Below are positions 25,504 through 34,855 of a stretch of DNA of 64,000 nt, one piece after another. Both the position numbers and the translations under genes were made by a program. This DNA is from Nocardia alba NBRC 108234. GTDB lineage: Bacteria > Actinomycetota > Actinomycetes > Mycobacteriales > Mycobacteriaceae. Positions within the stretch are counted from its first letter, which is position 1. The number at the start of each line of letters is the position of its first letter. Below the pieces are notes generated by a model. The model was not told the origin of the DNA and searched no databases. It saw only the letters and a list, made by a program, of their open reading frames with translations. Where the stretch lies: assembly GCF_001612665.1 (NCBI RefSeq), contig NZ_BDAX01000009.1, forward strand, positions 372,001 to 436,000, written 5' to 3'.

Positions 25504-26256
25504 TCAATCCCCCAACTCCTCCAACAACTTCCGGGCCGCCTCCAGCTCGGCCTGCAACTGCGCGACCTTCGCCTGCTGAGCCCCGCGAGCGGCCTCGAGA
25601 ATCCCGGCCACCACTTCCTCCACCTCGGGGTGCAGGATCTTCGCGGTCTGCGCGACGGCCGCGCTGCTGACCGCCAACCCCTTCACACTGCGCTTCTTCC
25701 CGTTGACCACATCGACCGTCCACTCACCGTCGGTGGTCCCGGTGAGGGTCACGGTCACCTCGGCCACCTTGGCCTTGCGTACCGCGGGAGCCTTCGCGGG
25801 CCGCGGCGTCGCCGGGGCGGGCTTGGTGTCATCGGCTACCGGAGCGAGCGACGCCGGCGCGGGCGCGGGCGTGCTCGGCAGGGTCGACGGCTGGGTCACA
25901 GTGTTGTCCTTTCGGTTGCTCGGCGCGGGGGCACTCTCCGGGCGGGTCCGTGCGGATCCGCCCGGCGCTACGGTAGTCCCGCGAGCCGGCTTGGTCAGCG
26001 TCACCTCGCTCGGGCCGAACGAGAGCACATCTTTGGAACCGGTGGGCCGCACCTGCAGGAAGTCGCCGGCGGACGGATCGTCGAGTGCGACAACCTTGCC
26101 CGACTTCCCCTCGGCGACACCGACAGCGGCGGCGGTGAACCACACCATCGGCGGTTTGCCATCGGCGAGCTCGTCCGCGATACGCGCGAGCTCGGCCTCG
26201 GTCAATACCGGCGGTGCTGATCGGCGGGATGCGGACTTGGTGCTCGGCGAGGACAT
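25504..26256 (-). CDS. Conserved actinobacterial protein with Ala/Pro linker and coiled-coil tail
   Basis: A 250-residue soluble protein. The first 80 residues form one domain (PVLTEAELARIADELADGKP, then VGVAEGKSGKVVALDDPS). A long Pro/Ala/Thr linker follows (about 85-160), then a second small domain (AEVTVTLTGTTDGEWTVDVV) and a C-terminal coiled coil (QQAKVAQLQAELEAARKLLE). It looks like the uncharacterised DUF6319 family, which I recall only loosely. ATG 26256 has CGGAG upstream. The convergent GGDEF gene ends one base away. The function is unknown. Confidence 0.65.
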   Translation of the reverse strand: MSSPSTKSASRRSAPPVLTEAELARIADELADGKPPMVWFTAAAVGVAEGKSGKVVALDDPSAGDFLQVRPTGSKDVLSFGPSEVTLTKPARGTTVAPGGSARTRPESAPAPSNRKDNTVTQPSTLPSTPAPAPASLAPVADDTKPAPATPRPAKAPAVRKAKVAEVTVTLTGTTDGEWTVDVVNGKKRSVKGLAVSSAAVAQTAKILHPEVEEVVAGILEAARGAQQAKVAQLQAELEAARKLLEELGD

Positions 26257-26344
26257 CGTGGACTCCGGGGGTTGGTGCTACAGCGTGGTCTTCGCACAGA
26301 TGATGCCGCACCGCACCGACAAGTTCTTCCCCGAGCCGCCCACA

Positions 26345-26382
26345 CGGCCCGAAAATCCCTCCCGCGCGAGGATTCCGGGCCG
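26345..26382 (-). terminator. Hairpin downstream of the lactate monooxygenase gene
   Basis: CGGCCCG (26345-26351) pairs with CGGGCCG (26376-26382), and AATCC with GGATT inside, with a small bulge. It lies just past the stop at 26392. There is no T-run on the minus strand. Confidence 0.35.
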
Positions 26383-26391
26383 TGACTCCCC

Positions 26392-27567
26392 TCAGCCGAG
26401 TGTGGCGTTGCCGCGCGTGGTCGGCCGGATGTTCGCGCGCACCGCGGCCACATCGCGATAGCCGTTGACCGCCATCAACAGGTCCGCTTCGGCCGCGTAG
26501 CTGCGCAGCAGGTGCACCAGTCCGCGCACGCCGCCCAGCGCCAGCGCGTACACATACGGCCTGCCGAGCCCGACCATCGTCGCACCGAGCCCGAGCGCCT
26601 TCACCACATCGGCGCCGGAGCGCACCCCGGAGTCGAACAGCACCGGCACTCGGTCGTCACACGCGGCCACGACAGCGGGCAAGGTCTCGAGCGCGCTCAG
26701 ACCACCGTTGGCCTGGCGCCCACCGTGATTGGAGCAGTAGATGCCGTCGGCGCCGAAGTCGATCGCCTTGCGCGCGTCCTCGGGATGAGAGATGCCCTTG
26801 AGGATCAGCGGCAGATCGGTGAGCGAACGCAGCCAGCTGAGGTCATCCCAGGTCAGCGAGTTTCCGAAGGTCGCGATCCAGTGCAGGACAATCATTTTGG
26901 GGTCGTCGGAGCCGACCATCCGCTGAAAGACCGGGTCGCTGGTGTAGTTCCTCAGCACGTGCCCACGCAGCTGGGGGAAGTTGCCACCGGCCAGATCTCG
27001 CGGACGCCAACCGGGCACCCAGGTGTCGAGGGTGACGGTGATGCCCGCGTACCCCGCGGCCTCGGCGCGGTGCACCAGGCTCTCGGCGAGTTCACGGTTC
27101 TTCGGCGTGTAGAGCTGGAAGAAGGAGGGCGTGTCGCCCGCGTGCGGGCGCACGTCCTCGAGCGGATCCTCCATCAACGTCGAGTACATCGCGGGTACGC
27201 CGGTCTGCGCCGACGCCTGCGCCACCGCGATGTCGCCGTGTCCGTTCTCACCGACCAGACCGATCACCCCGACCGGTGCGAGGAACAGCGGACTGGCGAA
27301 GGTGTGGCCGAAGGCGGTGACGGCGAGGTCGCGCTCGGTGGCGCCGACCAGCATCCGAGGCACCAGGCCCCAATCCGCGAAGGCTTCGGCGTTGCGCCGC
27401 TGCGTGAGCTCGTCGCCCGCTCCGCCGGCGATGTAGTTCAGCAACGAATCCGGCAGTGCCGCAGTGGCTTTGCGCTCCAGCGTCGCGTAGTCCATGGGGA
27501 ATTCGGGCTGGATCCCCCCGAGTGCGGCCAGGTAGATCTCGTTCTGATAGTCGGCGAACTGACTCAT
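26392..27567 (-). CDS. Lactate 2-monooxygenase (FMN-dependent alpha-hydroxy acid oxidase family)
   Basis: A 391-residue FMN enzyme of the alpha-hydroxy acid oxidase family, closest to Mycobacterium smegmatis lactate 2-monooxygenase, which converts L-lactate and O2 to acetate, CO2 and water. The N-terminus DYQNEIYLAALGG and NYIAGGAGDELTQRRN align with that enzyme. The active-site CSNHGGRQANGG holds the catalytic His and Arg, with ILKGI supplying the FMN-contacting Lys. FDSGVRSGADVVKALGLGA is the phosphate-binding region. The insertion loop after FQRMVG is shorter than in the M. smegmatis protein, so a related lactate or mandelate oxidase activity is possible. Confidence 0.85.
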   Translation of the reverse strand: MSQFADYQNEIYLAALGGIQPEFPMDYATLERKATAALPDSLLNYIAGGAGDELTQRRNAEAFADWGLVPRMLVGATERDLAVTAFGHTFASPLFLAPVGVIGLVGENGHGDIAVAQASAQTGVPAMYSTLMEDPLEDVRPHAGDTPSFFQLYTPKNRELAESLVHRAEAAGYAGITVTLDTWVPGWRPRDLAGGNFPQLRGHVLRNYTSDPVFQRMVGSDDPKMIVLHWIATFGNSLTWDDLSWLRSLTDLPLILKGISHPEDARKAIDFGADGIYCSNHGGRQANGGLSALETLPAVVAACDDRVPVLFDSGVRSGADVVKALGLGATMVGLGRPYVYALALGGVRGLVHLLRSYAAEADLLMAVNGYRDVAAVRANIRPTTRGNATLG

Positions 27568-27647
27568 TGCTGCACTTTCGCACGCCGACCGGGGTTCACG
27601 AACCCCAGGGTGGATGTAAGGTGCGTCATACTCGAAAATACGAGATT

Positions 27648-27872
27648 GTGAGTGCCCCTGCCGTGAACGTCGTCGAACACTCGGCCGCGCCCGCCGACCC
27701 GGACGCCCTACTCGCCGACCGCTTCCATTGCGATGCCACCCGCCACCTGACTCGCCTCGCGCTCGGGCTGTCGCGGGATTCGATGGATCTGCTGACCTCG
27801 GTCACCGATCGGCTGCGAGCCGCCGAGGGCGCCCTGCGCGATCCGCTCACCAGCGACCTCGGCTTCGACTGA
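27648..27872 (+). CDS. Small helical protein divergent from lactate monooxygenase
   Basis: A 74-residue acidic helical protein (DALLADRFHCDATRHLTRLA, then DSMDLLTSVTDRLRAAEGAL). GTG 27648 is the most likely start; GTG 27663 is an alternative. The inverted repeat CTCG-AAAATA-CGAG (27631-27644) lies directly upstream, between it and the divergent monooxygenase gene, and may control both. No family is recognised. It ends 3 bases before the end of the convergent ACT-domain gene. Confidence 0.45.
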   Translation: MSAPAVNVVEHSAAPADPDALLADRFHCDATRHLTRLALGLSRDSMDLLTSVTDRLRAAEGALRDPLTSDLGFD

Positions 27873-27875
27873 CGC

Positions 27876-28694
27876 TCACTGTCGCCGCGCGATGAGCGCC
27901 GCCAGATCGGCGAGCCGATGCGCGCGAGCGATCTCAGCGGGGGTGAACGGTTCGTCCGGGCGCACGAAACCCCAGCGACGATCGTCGCGGTCCAATTCCA
28001 GCAGCGTGCCATCGCCTGATTCGGTCACCGCGGGCGTGCCGGGCGCGAGGTAGCGCGCACCGAGCAGCTCCGCGACCGCCAGGGGTAATTCGTCCGGATC
28101 GCCGACGATGCGGGCGGCGATGGCCAGCGCCTTGGTCTGACCGTCGATCAGCGACAGTACGGTCGCGGGCCAGACCCGCACACCGGAGCCACCCGCGTGT
28201 TCCGCGGCGGCGGTGATGGCGTGTGGGGTCACCTCGGCGGGCGCGGCGACGACGAGTTCGTCGAGTACCGCGTCCTCCAGCTGGTGCACGTGCACGGTGA
28301 GAATGTTGGCGTCGCGATGGGCGAGGTGTTTGGCCAGCGTCTCGAGGGCGCCCGGCCGATCAGCCAGGCGCACCCGGATCCGCCAGAGCGCGGGCGCGGC
28401 GTCGATGCGGTCACGGTGACGTAGCTCCGGGCTGTGTAGCCAGCCGCCGAGCATTCGCATCGCCGACGGCTCCACCACCCAGATCACCAGGATCGTGGTG
28501 GTGACCGTGAGCAGCGCCACGGTCAGTAGGTAGGGCGGGTGCAGGTGGACCACCAACGCGTGCAGCGCCAGCTCCACCGGGAACACCGCCGCGAGTTTGG
28601 CGAGAGTGAGCCTGGTCCGCCCCGGATGCGGCAGCCTGCCGCACACCTCGCAGGCCAGGACCGTGACACGGGGTCGCGCTGCGAATCGCCTCAT
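27876..28694 (-). CDS. ACT-domain protein with N-terminal membrane helices
   Basis: A 272-residue protein. It starts MRRFAARPRVTVLACEVCG with a CxxC pair, has two helices (about 38-58 and 60-80), then a cytoplasmic region with an ACT-type ligand fold (WRIRVRLADRPGALETLAKH, followed by DANILTVHVHQLEDAVLDEL, about 102-150). A second regulatory-like half ends near LIARRQ. ACT domains usually bind amino acids, so it may be a membrane-linked amino-acid sensor. ATG 28694 is the first good start; no strong ribosome binding site is visible. No partner is suggested by its neighbours. Confidence 0.75.
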   Translation of the reverse strand: MRRFAARPRVTVLACEVCGRLPHPGRTRLTLAKLAAVFPVELALHALVVHLHPPYLLTVALLTVTTTILVIWVVEPSAMRMLGGWLHSPELRHRDRIDAAPALWRIRVRLADRPGALETLAKHLAHRDANILTVHVHQLEDAVLDELVVAAPAEVTPHAITAAAEHAGGSGVRVWPATVLSLIDGQTKALAIAARIVGDPDELPLAVAELLGARYLAPGTPAVTESGDGTLLELDRDDRRWGFVRPDEPFTPAEIARAHRLADLAALIARRQ

Positions 28695-28866
28695 GCGGCT
28701 GAGCGTCTCCGGCCGAGATGTCGATCTTCGGCGAGGCGCGTAACGGTGATGTGAAAGCGCACTCGAAACCTGTTGACCTGCACCGACTTTCACCGTGACG
28801 TCGAGCACTTGCCGGTTCGGGTGTGACCAGCGGCACCATTCCCACGCGGGAGCCGGCCCGAAAGAC

Positions 28867-28900
28867 AAAAAGGCCCGGAACCAGTGGTTCCGGGCCTTTT
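28867..28900 (-). terminator. Intrinsic terminator of tRNA-fMet
   Basis: A near-perfect stem (15-nt arms, loop AGT) is flanked by A-run and T-run on both sides: AAAAAGGCCCGGAACC to GGTTCCGGGCCTTTT. It lies just downstream of the reverse-strand tRNA. Confidence 0.9.
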
Positions 28901-28905
28901 CTTTG

Positions 28906-28979
28906 TAGCGGGGACAGGATTTGAACCTGCGACCTCTGGGTTATGAGCCCAGCGAGCTACCGAGCTGCTCCACCCCGCG
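28906..28979 (-). tRNA. Initiator tRNA-fMet (anticodon CAU)
   Basis: A 74-nt cloverleaf on the reverse strand. The anticodon loop CTCATAA is closed by a stem with three consecutive G-C pairs (TGGG with CCCA), the hallmark of initiator tRNA. Position 1 is C and faces U72, so the top of the acceptor stem is unpaired, another initiator feature. The T-arm is GCAGGTTCAAATCCTGT. The 3' CCA is not encoded (CAA follows). An intrinsic terminator follows at 28867-28900. Confidence 0.95.
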
Positions 28980-29878
<899 letters not shown>

Positions 29879-29897
29879 TCCACCGTTCCCCCTGCAC

Positions 29898-29932
29898 GAG
29901 AAAGGCCCCGTCATCCAGACGGGGCCTTTCTC
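29898..29932. terminator. Bidirectional terminator between the Rpf-like and UPF0182 genes
   Basis: A perfect 15-bp stem (29898-29912 with 29918-29932, loop ATCCA) carries AAA/TTT edges on both strands between two convergent genes. Confidence 0.85.
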
Positions 29933-29951
29933 GCTGCTGTGTGGCGGCTGT

Positions 29952-32936
29952 CTACCGGCCGCCCGCGTCCTGATACGCCTTCACCGCGGCGTCCAGATCT
30001 TCCAGCGCCTTGCCGAAATCGGTGAAGTTGCCCGTCCGCATCGCCGTGCGCACCGCCTCGATCTTGCGGCTGAGCTCGGCAGCTGCCGCCTCCTGGCCGG
30101 TCGAGCCGACGGGGGGTGTCGTCCCCGGCTGCGGCGTCGTGCCGCCGCCGGGCGGAGTGACCGTGCCCTGATCGACCTGCGGGATCGCCCCCGGTTTCGG
30201 CTTCACCGCCGGATCGCCACCGAACGGTGTGGCCAGCGAGCCCGCACCCGGCATCACCTGGTTCAGTGCCCCGGCCAGTGTCGCGTCGTACCCGACCTTC
30301 ACGCTGCCCGCCGCGTCGCGATAGCTCACCAGCACGCGAAGCAGCTGTGGGAAGGTCGACGAACCGGTGTTGCGCTCGTTGTAGAACGGCTCGACGTAGA
30401 GGATGCCGCCGTCGGCCACCGGCAGGGTGAGCAGGTTGCCGTAGCGGATCTTGTTCGAGTTCGACAGCAGGGTTTTCTCGCGGGAGACCGCGTCGGCGGT
30501 GGTCATCGAGTTCTGTGTCTGCTGCGGACCCTGCGTCTGCGTTTCGACCGGCAGCTGCAACACGGTGAACTTGCCGTACCCGTCGGGGTCGGACCGCACC
30601 GAGATGTAGGCCGAGAGGAACTGCCGGTTGTAACCGACCATCGCCGAGGTCAGGTTGAACACCGGCTTGTTGGTCTTCGGGTCGCCCAGCAGGACGTAAT
30701 ACGGGGGCTGGTTGAACGTGCCGCCCTCGATGGTCGGATCGCTGGGCACCGACCAGAACGCGTTGTTGGTGAAGAACTCACGCGGGTTGTCCACGTGGTA
30801 CTTCGTGAGCATGTCGCGCTGGACCTTGAACAGGTCCTCCGGGTAGCGGAAGTGCGCGCGCAGCTCGGGTGAGATCTCGCTCTGCGGCTTCACCGCGTCC
30901 GGGAACACGCCACGCCAGGCTTTGAGCACCGGGTCGGTGGTGTCGGTCTCGTACAGGGTGACGGTGCCGTCGTAGGCGTCGACGGTGGCCTTCACCGAGT
31001 TACGGATGTAGCTGACCTCCTTGCGCGGGATCACCCGGCCGGTCTTCTTGTCGATGCTGTCCTCGACCGCTCCGTCGAGCGAGGTCGGCTGGGCGTAGGG
31101 GTATTTGTCCAGCGTGGTGTAGGCGTCGACGATCCAGACCACACGCTCGCCGACGACCGCCGGGTAGGCGTTGCCGTCGGTGGTCAACCACGGCGCGACC
31201 TTCTGCACCCGGTCGCGCGGTCCACGGTTGAACAGGATCTTGGAGTCGTCGCTGATCGCCGAGGAGAACAGGATGTTGCGCTCGGCGTACTTGGCCGCGA
31301 AGGCCAGCCGGTTGAACCAGTTCCCGATCGGCACGCCACCGCTGCCGTCGTAGGTGAACTGCGCCTGATCGGAGTCGTACTCACGCGGCGCCTCGCCGTC
31401 GGCGGTACCGACGATGGCGTAGTCGGGATCGGTCTGGGCGATCAGCTCGCCGTAGTAGATCCGCGGCTGCTCGACCTTGATCTGCTGGTCTTCGACCTTG
31501 GTGAACAGGTCGCTCACCATGAACAGCGGATAGCCCGAATCACTACCGCCCGTGACACTCTGGGCCTCGGACTGCGGCTTGTTGACCCGGTTGGCCGGCG
31601 CGGCGACGAAGCCGTTGCCGTGGGTGTACACGGTGTGCTGGTTGATCCAGTCCTTCTGGTTGCCCGACAGCGCGGCGGGGTGCAGCTCACGCGCGGCCAC
31701 GATGTAGTCCTGGACGTCGCCGTTGAGGCTGTAGCGGTCGATGTCGAGCGACTCGGGGAAGCCGTAGAAGTTCTTGCGCTGCTGGAGCTGGGTGAAGGTG
31801 GGCGAGAGGATATTCGGGTCGAGCAGGCGGGCGTTGCCGATGGTGGCCGCGTCGGCGGGCACCTCGAGCGGACTCTTCCTGCTCTCACCCTGGTAGTCCT
31901 GGTACTCGACCTTGTCGTCGGTGATCCCGTACGCCTCGCGAGTCGCTTGGATATTGCGCTCGATATACGGACTCTCCTTCTCGGCGGCGTTGGGTCGCAC
32001 CGAGAACTGCTCCACCACCATCGGCCACACCGCACCGACCAGGATCGACGACAGCACCAGCAGCGCGGCCGCCATCGCGGGCACCCGCAGATCGCGCAGG
32101 ACGATCCCGGCGAAGAACGCGACCGCGCAGATCACCGCGATCGACAGCAGGATCAGTTTGGCGGGCAGCACGGCGTTGATATCGGTGTACGACGGACCGC
32201 CGAACGTCGGCTCCTTGCGCGTACTCGACAACAGGTCGTACCGGTCGAACCAGTACGCCACCGCCTTGAGCAGCACGAAGATTCCCGCGATCACCGCGAG
32301 CTGCACGCGCGCGGCCCTGGTGAGCGTGCCTTCACGCCCGGCCAGCCGCAGACCGCCGAACACGTAGTGCGTCACCAGGTTCGCGAAGAACGCGATCACC
32401 ACGGCGACGAACAGCCAGTTCAGCACCATCCGGTAGAACGGCAGATCGAAGGTGTAGAAACCGATGTCGAGATGGAACTGCGGGTCCTGCTGACCGAACT
32501 CGCCACCGTGCAGGAACAGCTGCACCGTCGCCCAGTTCGACTGCGCGACCAACCCCGACAGCACGCCGAGCAGCACCGGGATACCGACGCCGAACAGCCG
32601 CAGCTTGCTCATCACGGTCGTGCGGTAGCGCGCGATCGGATCGTTGGGCCCGGCAACCGGCACGAAGACCGGACGCGACCGATAGGCCAGCAGCAACGCC
32701 GCCCAGACCACGAGGCCCACGAGCAACGCGACGACCACGAACAGAATCAACCGGGTCCGCAGCACACCCAGATACACGCTGCGATAGCCGACCTCACCGA
32801 ACCACAACCAGTTGGTATAGGCATCCGTGAAACGGGGCCCGAGCAGCAGCAATGCCGCCAGGACGACTGCTGTCACCAGCAGCACACGGCTGCGTCGGGA
32901 CAACGAAGGTAAGCCGGTGGGGGGCCGCATGCCCAC
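29952..32936 (-). CDS. UPF0182-family large membrane protein
   Basis: A 994-residue protein of the UPF0182 family (M. tuberculosis homologue Rv3193c, similar length). It has seven N-terminal transmembrane helices (about residues 14-310), including WLWFGEVGYRSVYLGVLRTR, then a large extracytoplasmic domain (YGITDDKVEYQDYQGESRKS, DWINQHTVYTHGNGFVAAPA). The C-terminus has a Pro/Gly/Thr-rich linker and a helical tail. GTG 32936 is chosen because it has GGAGAG eight bases upstream and gives the conserved start MGMRPPTG. The function is unknown. Confidence 0.92.
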   Translation of the reverse strand: MGMRPPTGLPSLSRRSRVLLVTAVVLAALLLLGPRFTDAYTNWLWFGEVGYRSVYLGVLRTRLILFVVVALLVGLVVWAALLLAYRSRPVFVPVAGPNDPIARYRTTVMSKLRLFGVGIPVLLGVLSGLVAQSNWATVQLFLHGGEFGQQDPQFHLDIGFYTFDLPFYRMVLNWLFVAVVIAFFANLVTHYVFGGLRLAGREGTLTRAARVQLAVIAGIFVLLKAVAYWFDRYDLLSSTRKEPTFGGPSYTDINAVLPAKLILLSIAVICAVAFFAGIVLRDLRVPAMAAALLVLSSILVGAVWPMVVEQFSVRPNAAEKESPYIERNIQATREAYGITDDKVEYQDYQGESRKSPLEVPADAATIGNARLLDPNILSPTFTQLQQRKNFYGFPESLDIDRYSLNGDVQDYIVAARELHPAALSGNQKDWINQHTVYTHGNGFVAAPANRVNKPQSEAQSVTGGSDSGYPLFMVSDLFTKVEDQQIKVEQPRIYYGELIAQTDPDYAIVGTADGEAPREYDSDQAQFTYDGSGGVPIGNWFNRLAFAAKYAERNILFSSAISDDSKILFNRGPRDRVQKVAPWLTTDGNAYPAVVGERVVWIVDAYTTLDKYPYAQPTSLDGAVEDSIDKKTGRVIPRKEVSYIRNSVKATVDAYDGTVTLYETDTTDPVLKAWRGVFPDAVKPQSEISPELRAHFRYPEDLFKVQRDMLTKYHVDNPREFFTNNAFWSVPSDPTIEGGTFNQPPYYVLLGDPKTNKPVFNLTSAMVGYNRQFLSAYISVRSDPDGYGKFTVLQLPVETQTQGPQQTQNSMTTADAVSREKTLLSNSNKIRYGNLLTLPVADGGILYVEPFYNERNTGSSTFPQLLRVLVSYRDAAGSVKVGYDATLAGALNQVMPGAGSLATPFGGDPAVKPKPGAIPQVDQGTVTPPGGGTTPQPGTTPPVGSTGQEAAAAELSRKIEAVRTAMRTGNFTDFGKALEDLDAAVKAYQDAGGR

Positions 32937-33117
32937 GGTGCCACTCTCCATGCTCCGGCGGTTCCACACCGTGACCGGCGCAGTCACCGCAGTCCGAATC
33001 TTGCGGGTGATCCGGGCTGGTCCCCACTTACGCGGGAAGTTCCTGCTGCCGGACCGTTGGCGCCCACTGTACGGAAATCGGACACCGTGCAAGTGCCTGG
33101 GCCGAAAATGATTGGAT

Positions 33118-33702
33118 GTGCGGGTGACCGAAGACGAGCACGCCGAAGTTCTCCTCGCCCGCTGTGTGCGCGAGGTCGTCGAGTTCGCCGACGCCGAGGG
33201 CTGGGGAAACCCGCCGCAGATGTTCGCGTTGGTGCCGACCGCCGACCTGGCCGCGGCCGAACCGGACCTGCAAGACCAGCTCGACGACGGCAGCGAGCTG
33301 ACCCCCGTCGCCCAGGAAGCCTTCCCCGACGACATCACCGGCGGGTCGATGGCGTTGGACGAGTTCCTGGCTACCACCACCTGGCCGCCCGCGGTCGAAG
33401 GCTGCGTGCTGGTGCAGGAGATCGTGGTGCTGCCGCCCGACGCCGAGAACGATCTCGACGAGGCGCTGGTTCCGCTGCTGGCCGACGACGAAGCCGCCGA
33501 CGCGGCCGGGCGCGCCGCCGCGCACGCGCATCCGGGTCGCCGCGACGCCCGGCTCATCGCGGGTGTGTTGCGCCAGGGCACCACGCTGTGCCTGCTGCAG
33601 ATCCGCCCCGAGGACGACGACGGCTTCGGCGATCTCGACCTGCGCACCTACCCCAACCTGGCGCCGGGCCTGGTCGAGGCCCTGCACCACACGCTGGAGT
33701 GA
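33118..33702 (+). CDS. PPA1309-family protein
   Basis: A 194-residue acidic cytosolic protein. Recognisable stretches are WGNPPQMFALVPTADLAAAE, TTTWPPAVEGCVLVQEIVVL, DARLIAGVLRQGTTLCLLQI and DLDLRTYPNLAPGLVEALHH, matching the actinobacterial PPA1309 family of unknown function. The start is probably GTG 33118; GTG 33124 is possible. It is divergent from the UPF0182 gene and its stop directly abuts the stop of the convergent protease gene. Confidence 0.8.
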   Translation: MRVTEDEHAEVLLARCVREVVEFADAEGWGNPPQMFALVPTADLAAAEPDLQDQLDDGSELTPVAQEAFPDDITGGSMALDEFLATTTWPPAVEGCVLVQEIVVLPPDAENDLDEALVPLLADDEAADAAGRAAAHAHPGRRDARLIAGVLRQGTTLCLLQIRPEDDDGFGDLDLRTYPNLAPGLVEALHHTLE

Positions 33703-34728
33703 CTACCCGCAGCCGATCACTTCGCGGCCCGCGTTGATCTCGGCCAGCGAGGCGACCGCGGTGTCGAGGGTGTCGACCTTCACCAGGCGCAGACCCTCGG
33801 GAGCACGCTGACCGGCCTCGTTGCAGTTGTCGGCGGGGACGAGGAACGTTTCCGCGCCCGCCTCGCGCGCCGCGATCATCTTGTACTGGATGCCACCGAT
33901 CGGGCCGACCTTGCCGTCCTGATCGATGGTGCCGGTGCCCGCGACGAACTTGCCGCCGTTGAGTTCGCCCGGCGAGAGTTTGTCGATCAGCGAGAGGCTG
34001 AACATCAGCCCGGCCGACGGTCCACCGATATCGGCGAGGTTGAACTCGACCCGCAGCGGCGGACGTCCACCTTCGCCCGGGGTGATGCCGAGGTACCCCT
34101 TCGTCTCGTCGCCGGGGCGCGGTGCCAGGGTGATCGGACTGGTCAGCTCGATATCGCCGCGACGATGGACGACGCTGATGGTGGTGCCGGGTTTCTTCGT
34201 ACCGACGAGGTCGATCACGTCCTTGGGCGTGGCGATCGGGGTGCCGTCGATGCTGATCAGCTCGTCACCGACCTGGAGCACACCGTTGGCGGGACCTTCC
34301 TCGCCGAGCCCGCGGACCAGCACGACCGTCGGCATCTTCAGGTAGTGCAGCGCGGCTACCTCGGCATCGCTCTCGGAGTCCTTGAAGTCCTGCTGATTGG
34401 ACTTGTCGACCTCTTCGCGTGGCACGCCGGGCGGGTACACCTCGGCGCGCGGCACCAGGCCGTGCTCACCGCTGACCCAGAAACCGAACGCCTCGAACAG
34501 GTTCAGTCCGTCGCGTACCGACACGGTTGTCATATTCAGGTGCCCGCTCGTGGGATCCAAAGGCGCGCCGGTGACATCGACCACCGGCTTGCCCTCGACC
34601 TGGCCGAGCGTATCGAAGGTGGGACCGGGGCCGAGCGCGACGAACGGCACGGTGACCACGCTGCCTGCCACGCCGAGCACGAGGACAGGGACGAGGGCGG
34701 CGATCAGGGTGAGGATCCGACGATTCAC
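33703..34728 (-). CDS. Lon-like membrane-anchored PDZ protease
   Basis: A 341-residue protease with one N-terminal transmembrane helix (about residues 6-28), a PDZ domain (about 125-215; GVLQVGDELISIDGTPIATP) and a C-terminal Lon S16 proteolytic domain without an ATPase. The catalytic Ser is in IGGPSAGLMFSL and the catalytic Lys in GGIQYKMIAAREAGAE. It faces the cell envelope. Rv3194c is the mycobacterial equivalent with nearly the same length. GTG 34728 lies 7 nt after TACTGT with no ribosome binding site, indicating a leaderless transcript. Confidence 0.92.
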   Translation of the reverse strand: MNRRILTLIAALVPVLVLGVAGSVVTVPFVALGPGPTFDTLGQVEGKPVVDVTGAPLDPTSGHLNMTTVSVRDGLNLFEAFGFWVSGEHGLVPRAEVYPPGVPREEVDKSNQQDFKDSESDAEVAALHYLKMPTVVLVRGLGEEGPANGVLQVGDELISIDGTPIATPKDVIDLVGTKKPGTTISVVHRRGDIELTSPITLAPRPGDETKGYLGITPGEGGRPPLRVEFNLADIGGPSAGLMFSLSLIDKLSPGELNGGKFVAGTGTIDQDGKVGPIGGIQYKMIAAREAGAETFLVPADNCNEAGQRAPEGLRLVKVDTLDTAVASLAEINAGREVIGCG

Positions 34729-34855
34729 TCGGACCACAGTAGTGATCAACAGCCGCGACCGACGGCAGTGGCACGCTTTATGGCGTGGGCGGCGCCCCGC
34801 GATTTCGCGATGCGCGAACACCGAGGTCCCGGGGGTCCCGCGTAACGTAAGAGGT

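Noticed and set aside
28906..28979. Integration site (att) at the tRNA gene
   Set aside because: No integrase, no direct repeat of the tRNA 3' end and no shift to foreign gene content on either side.
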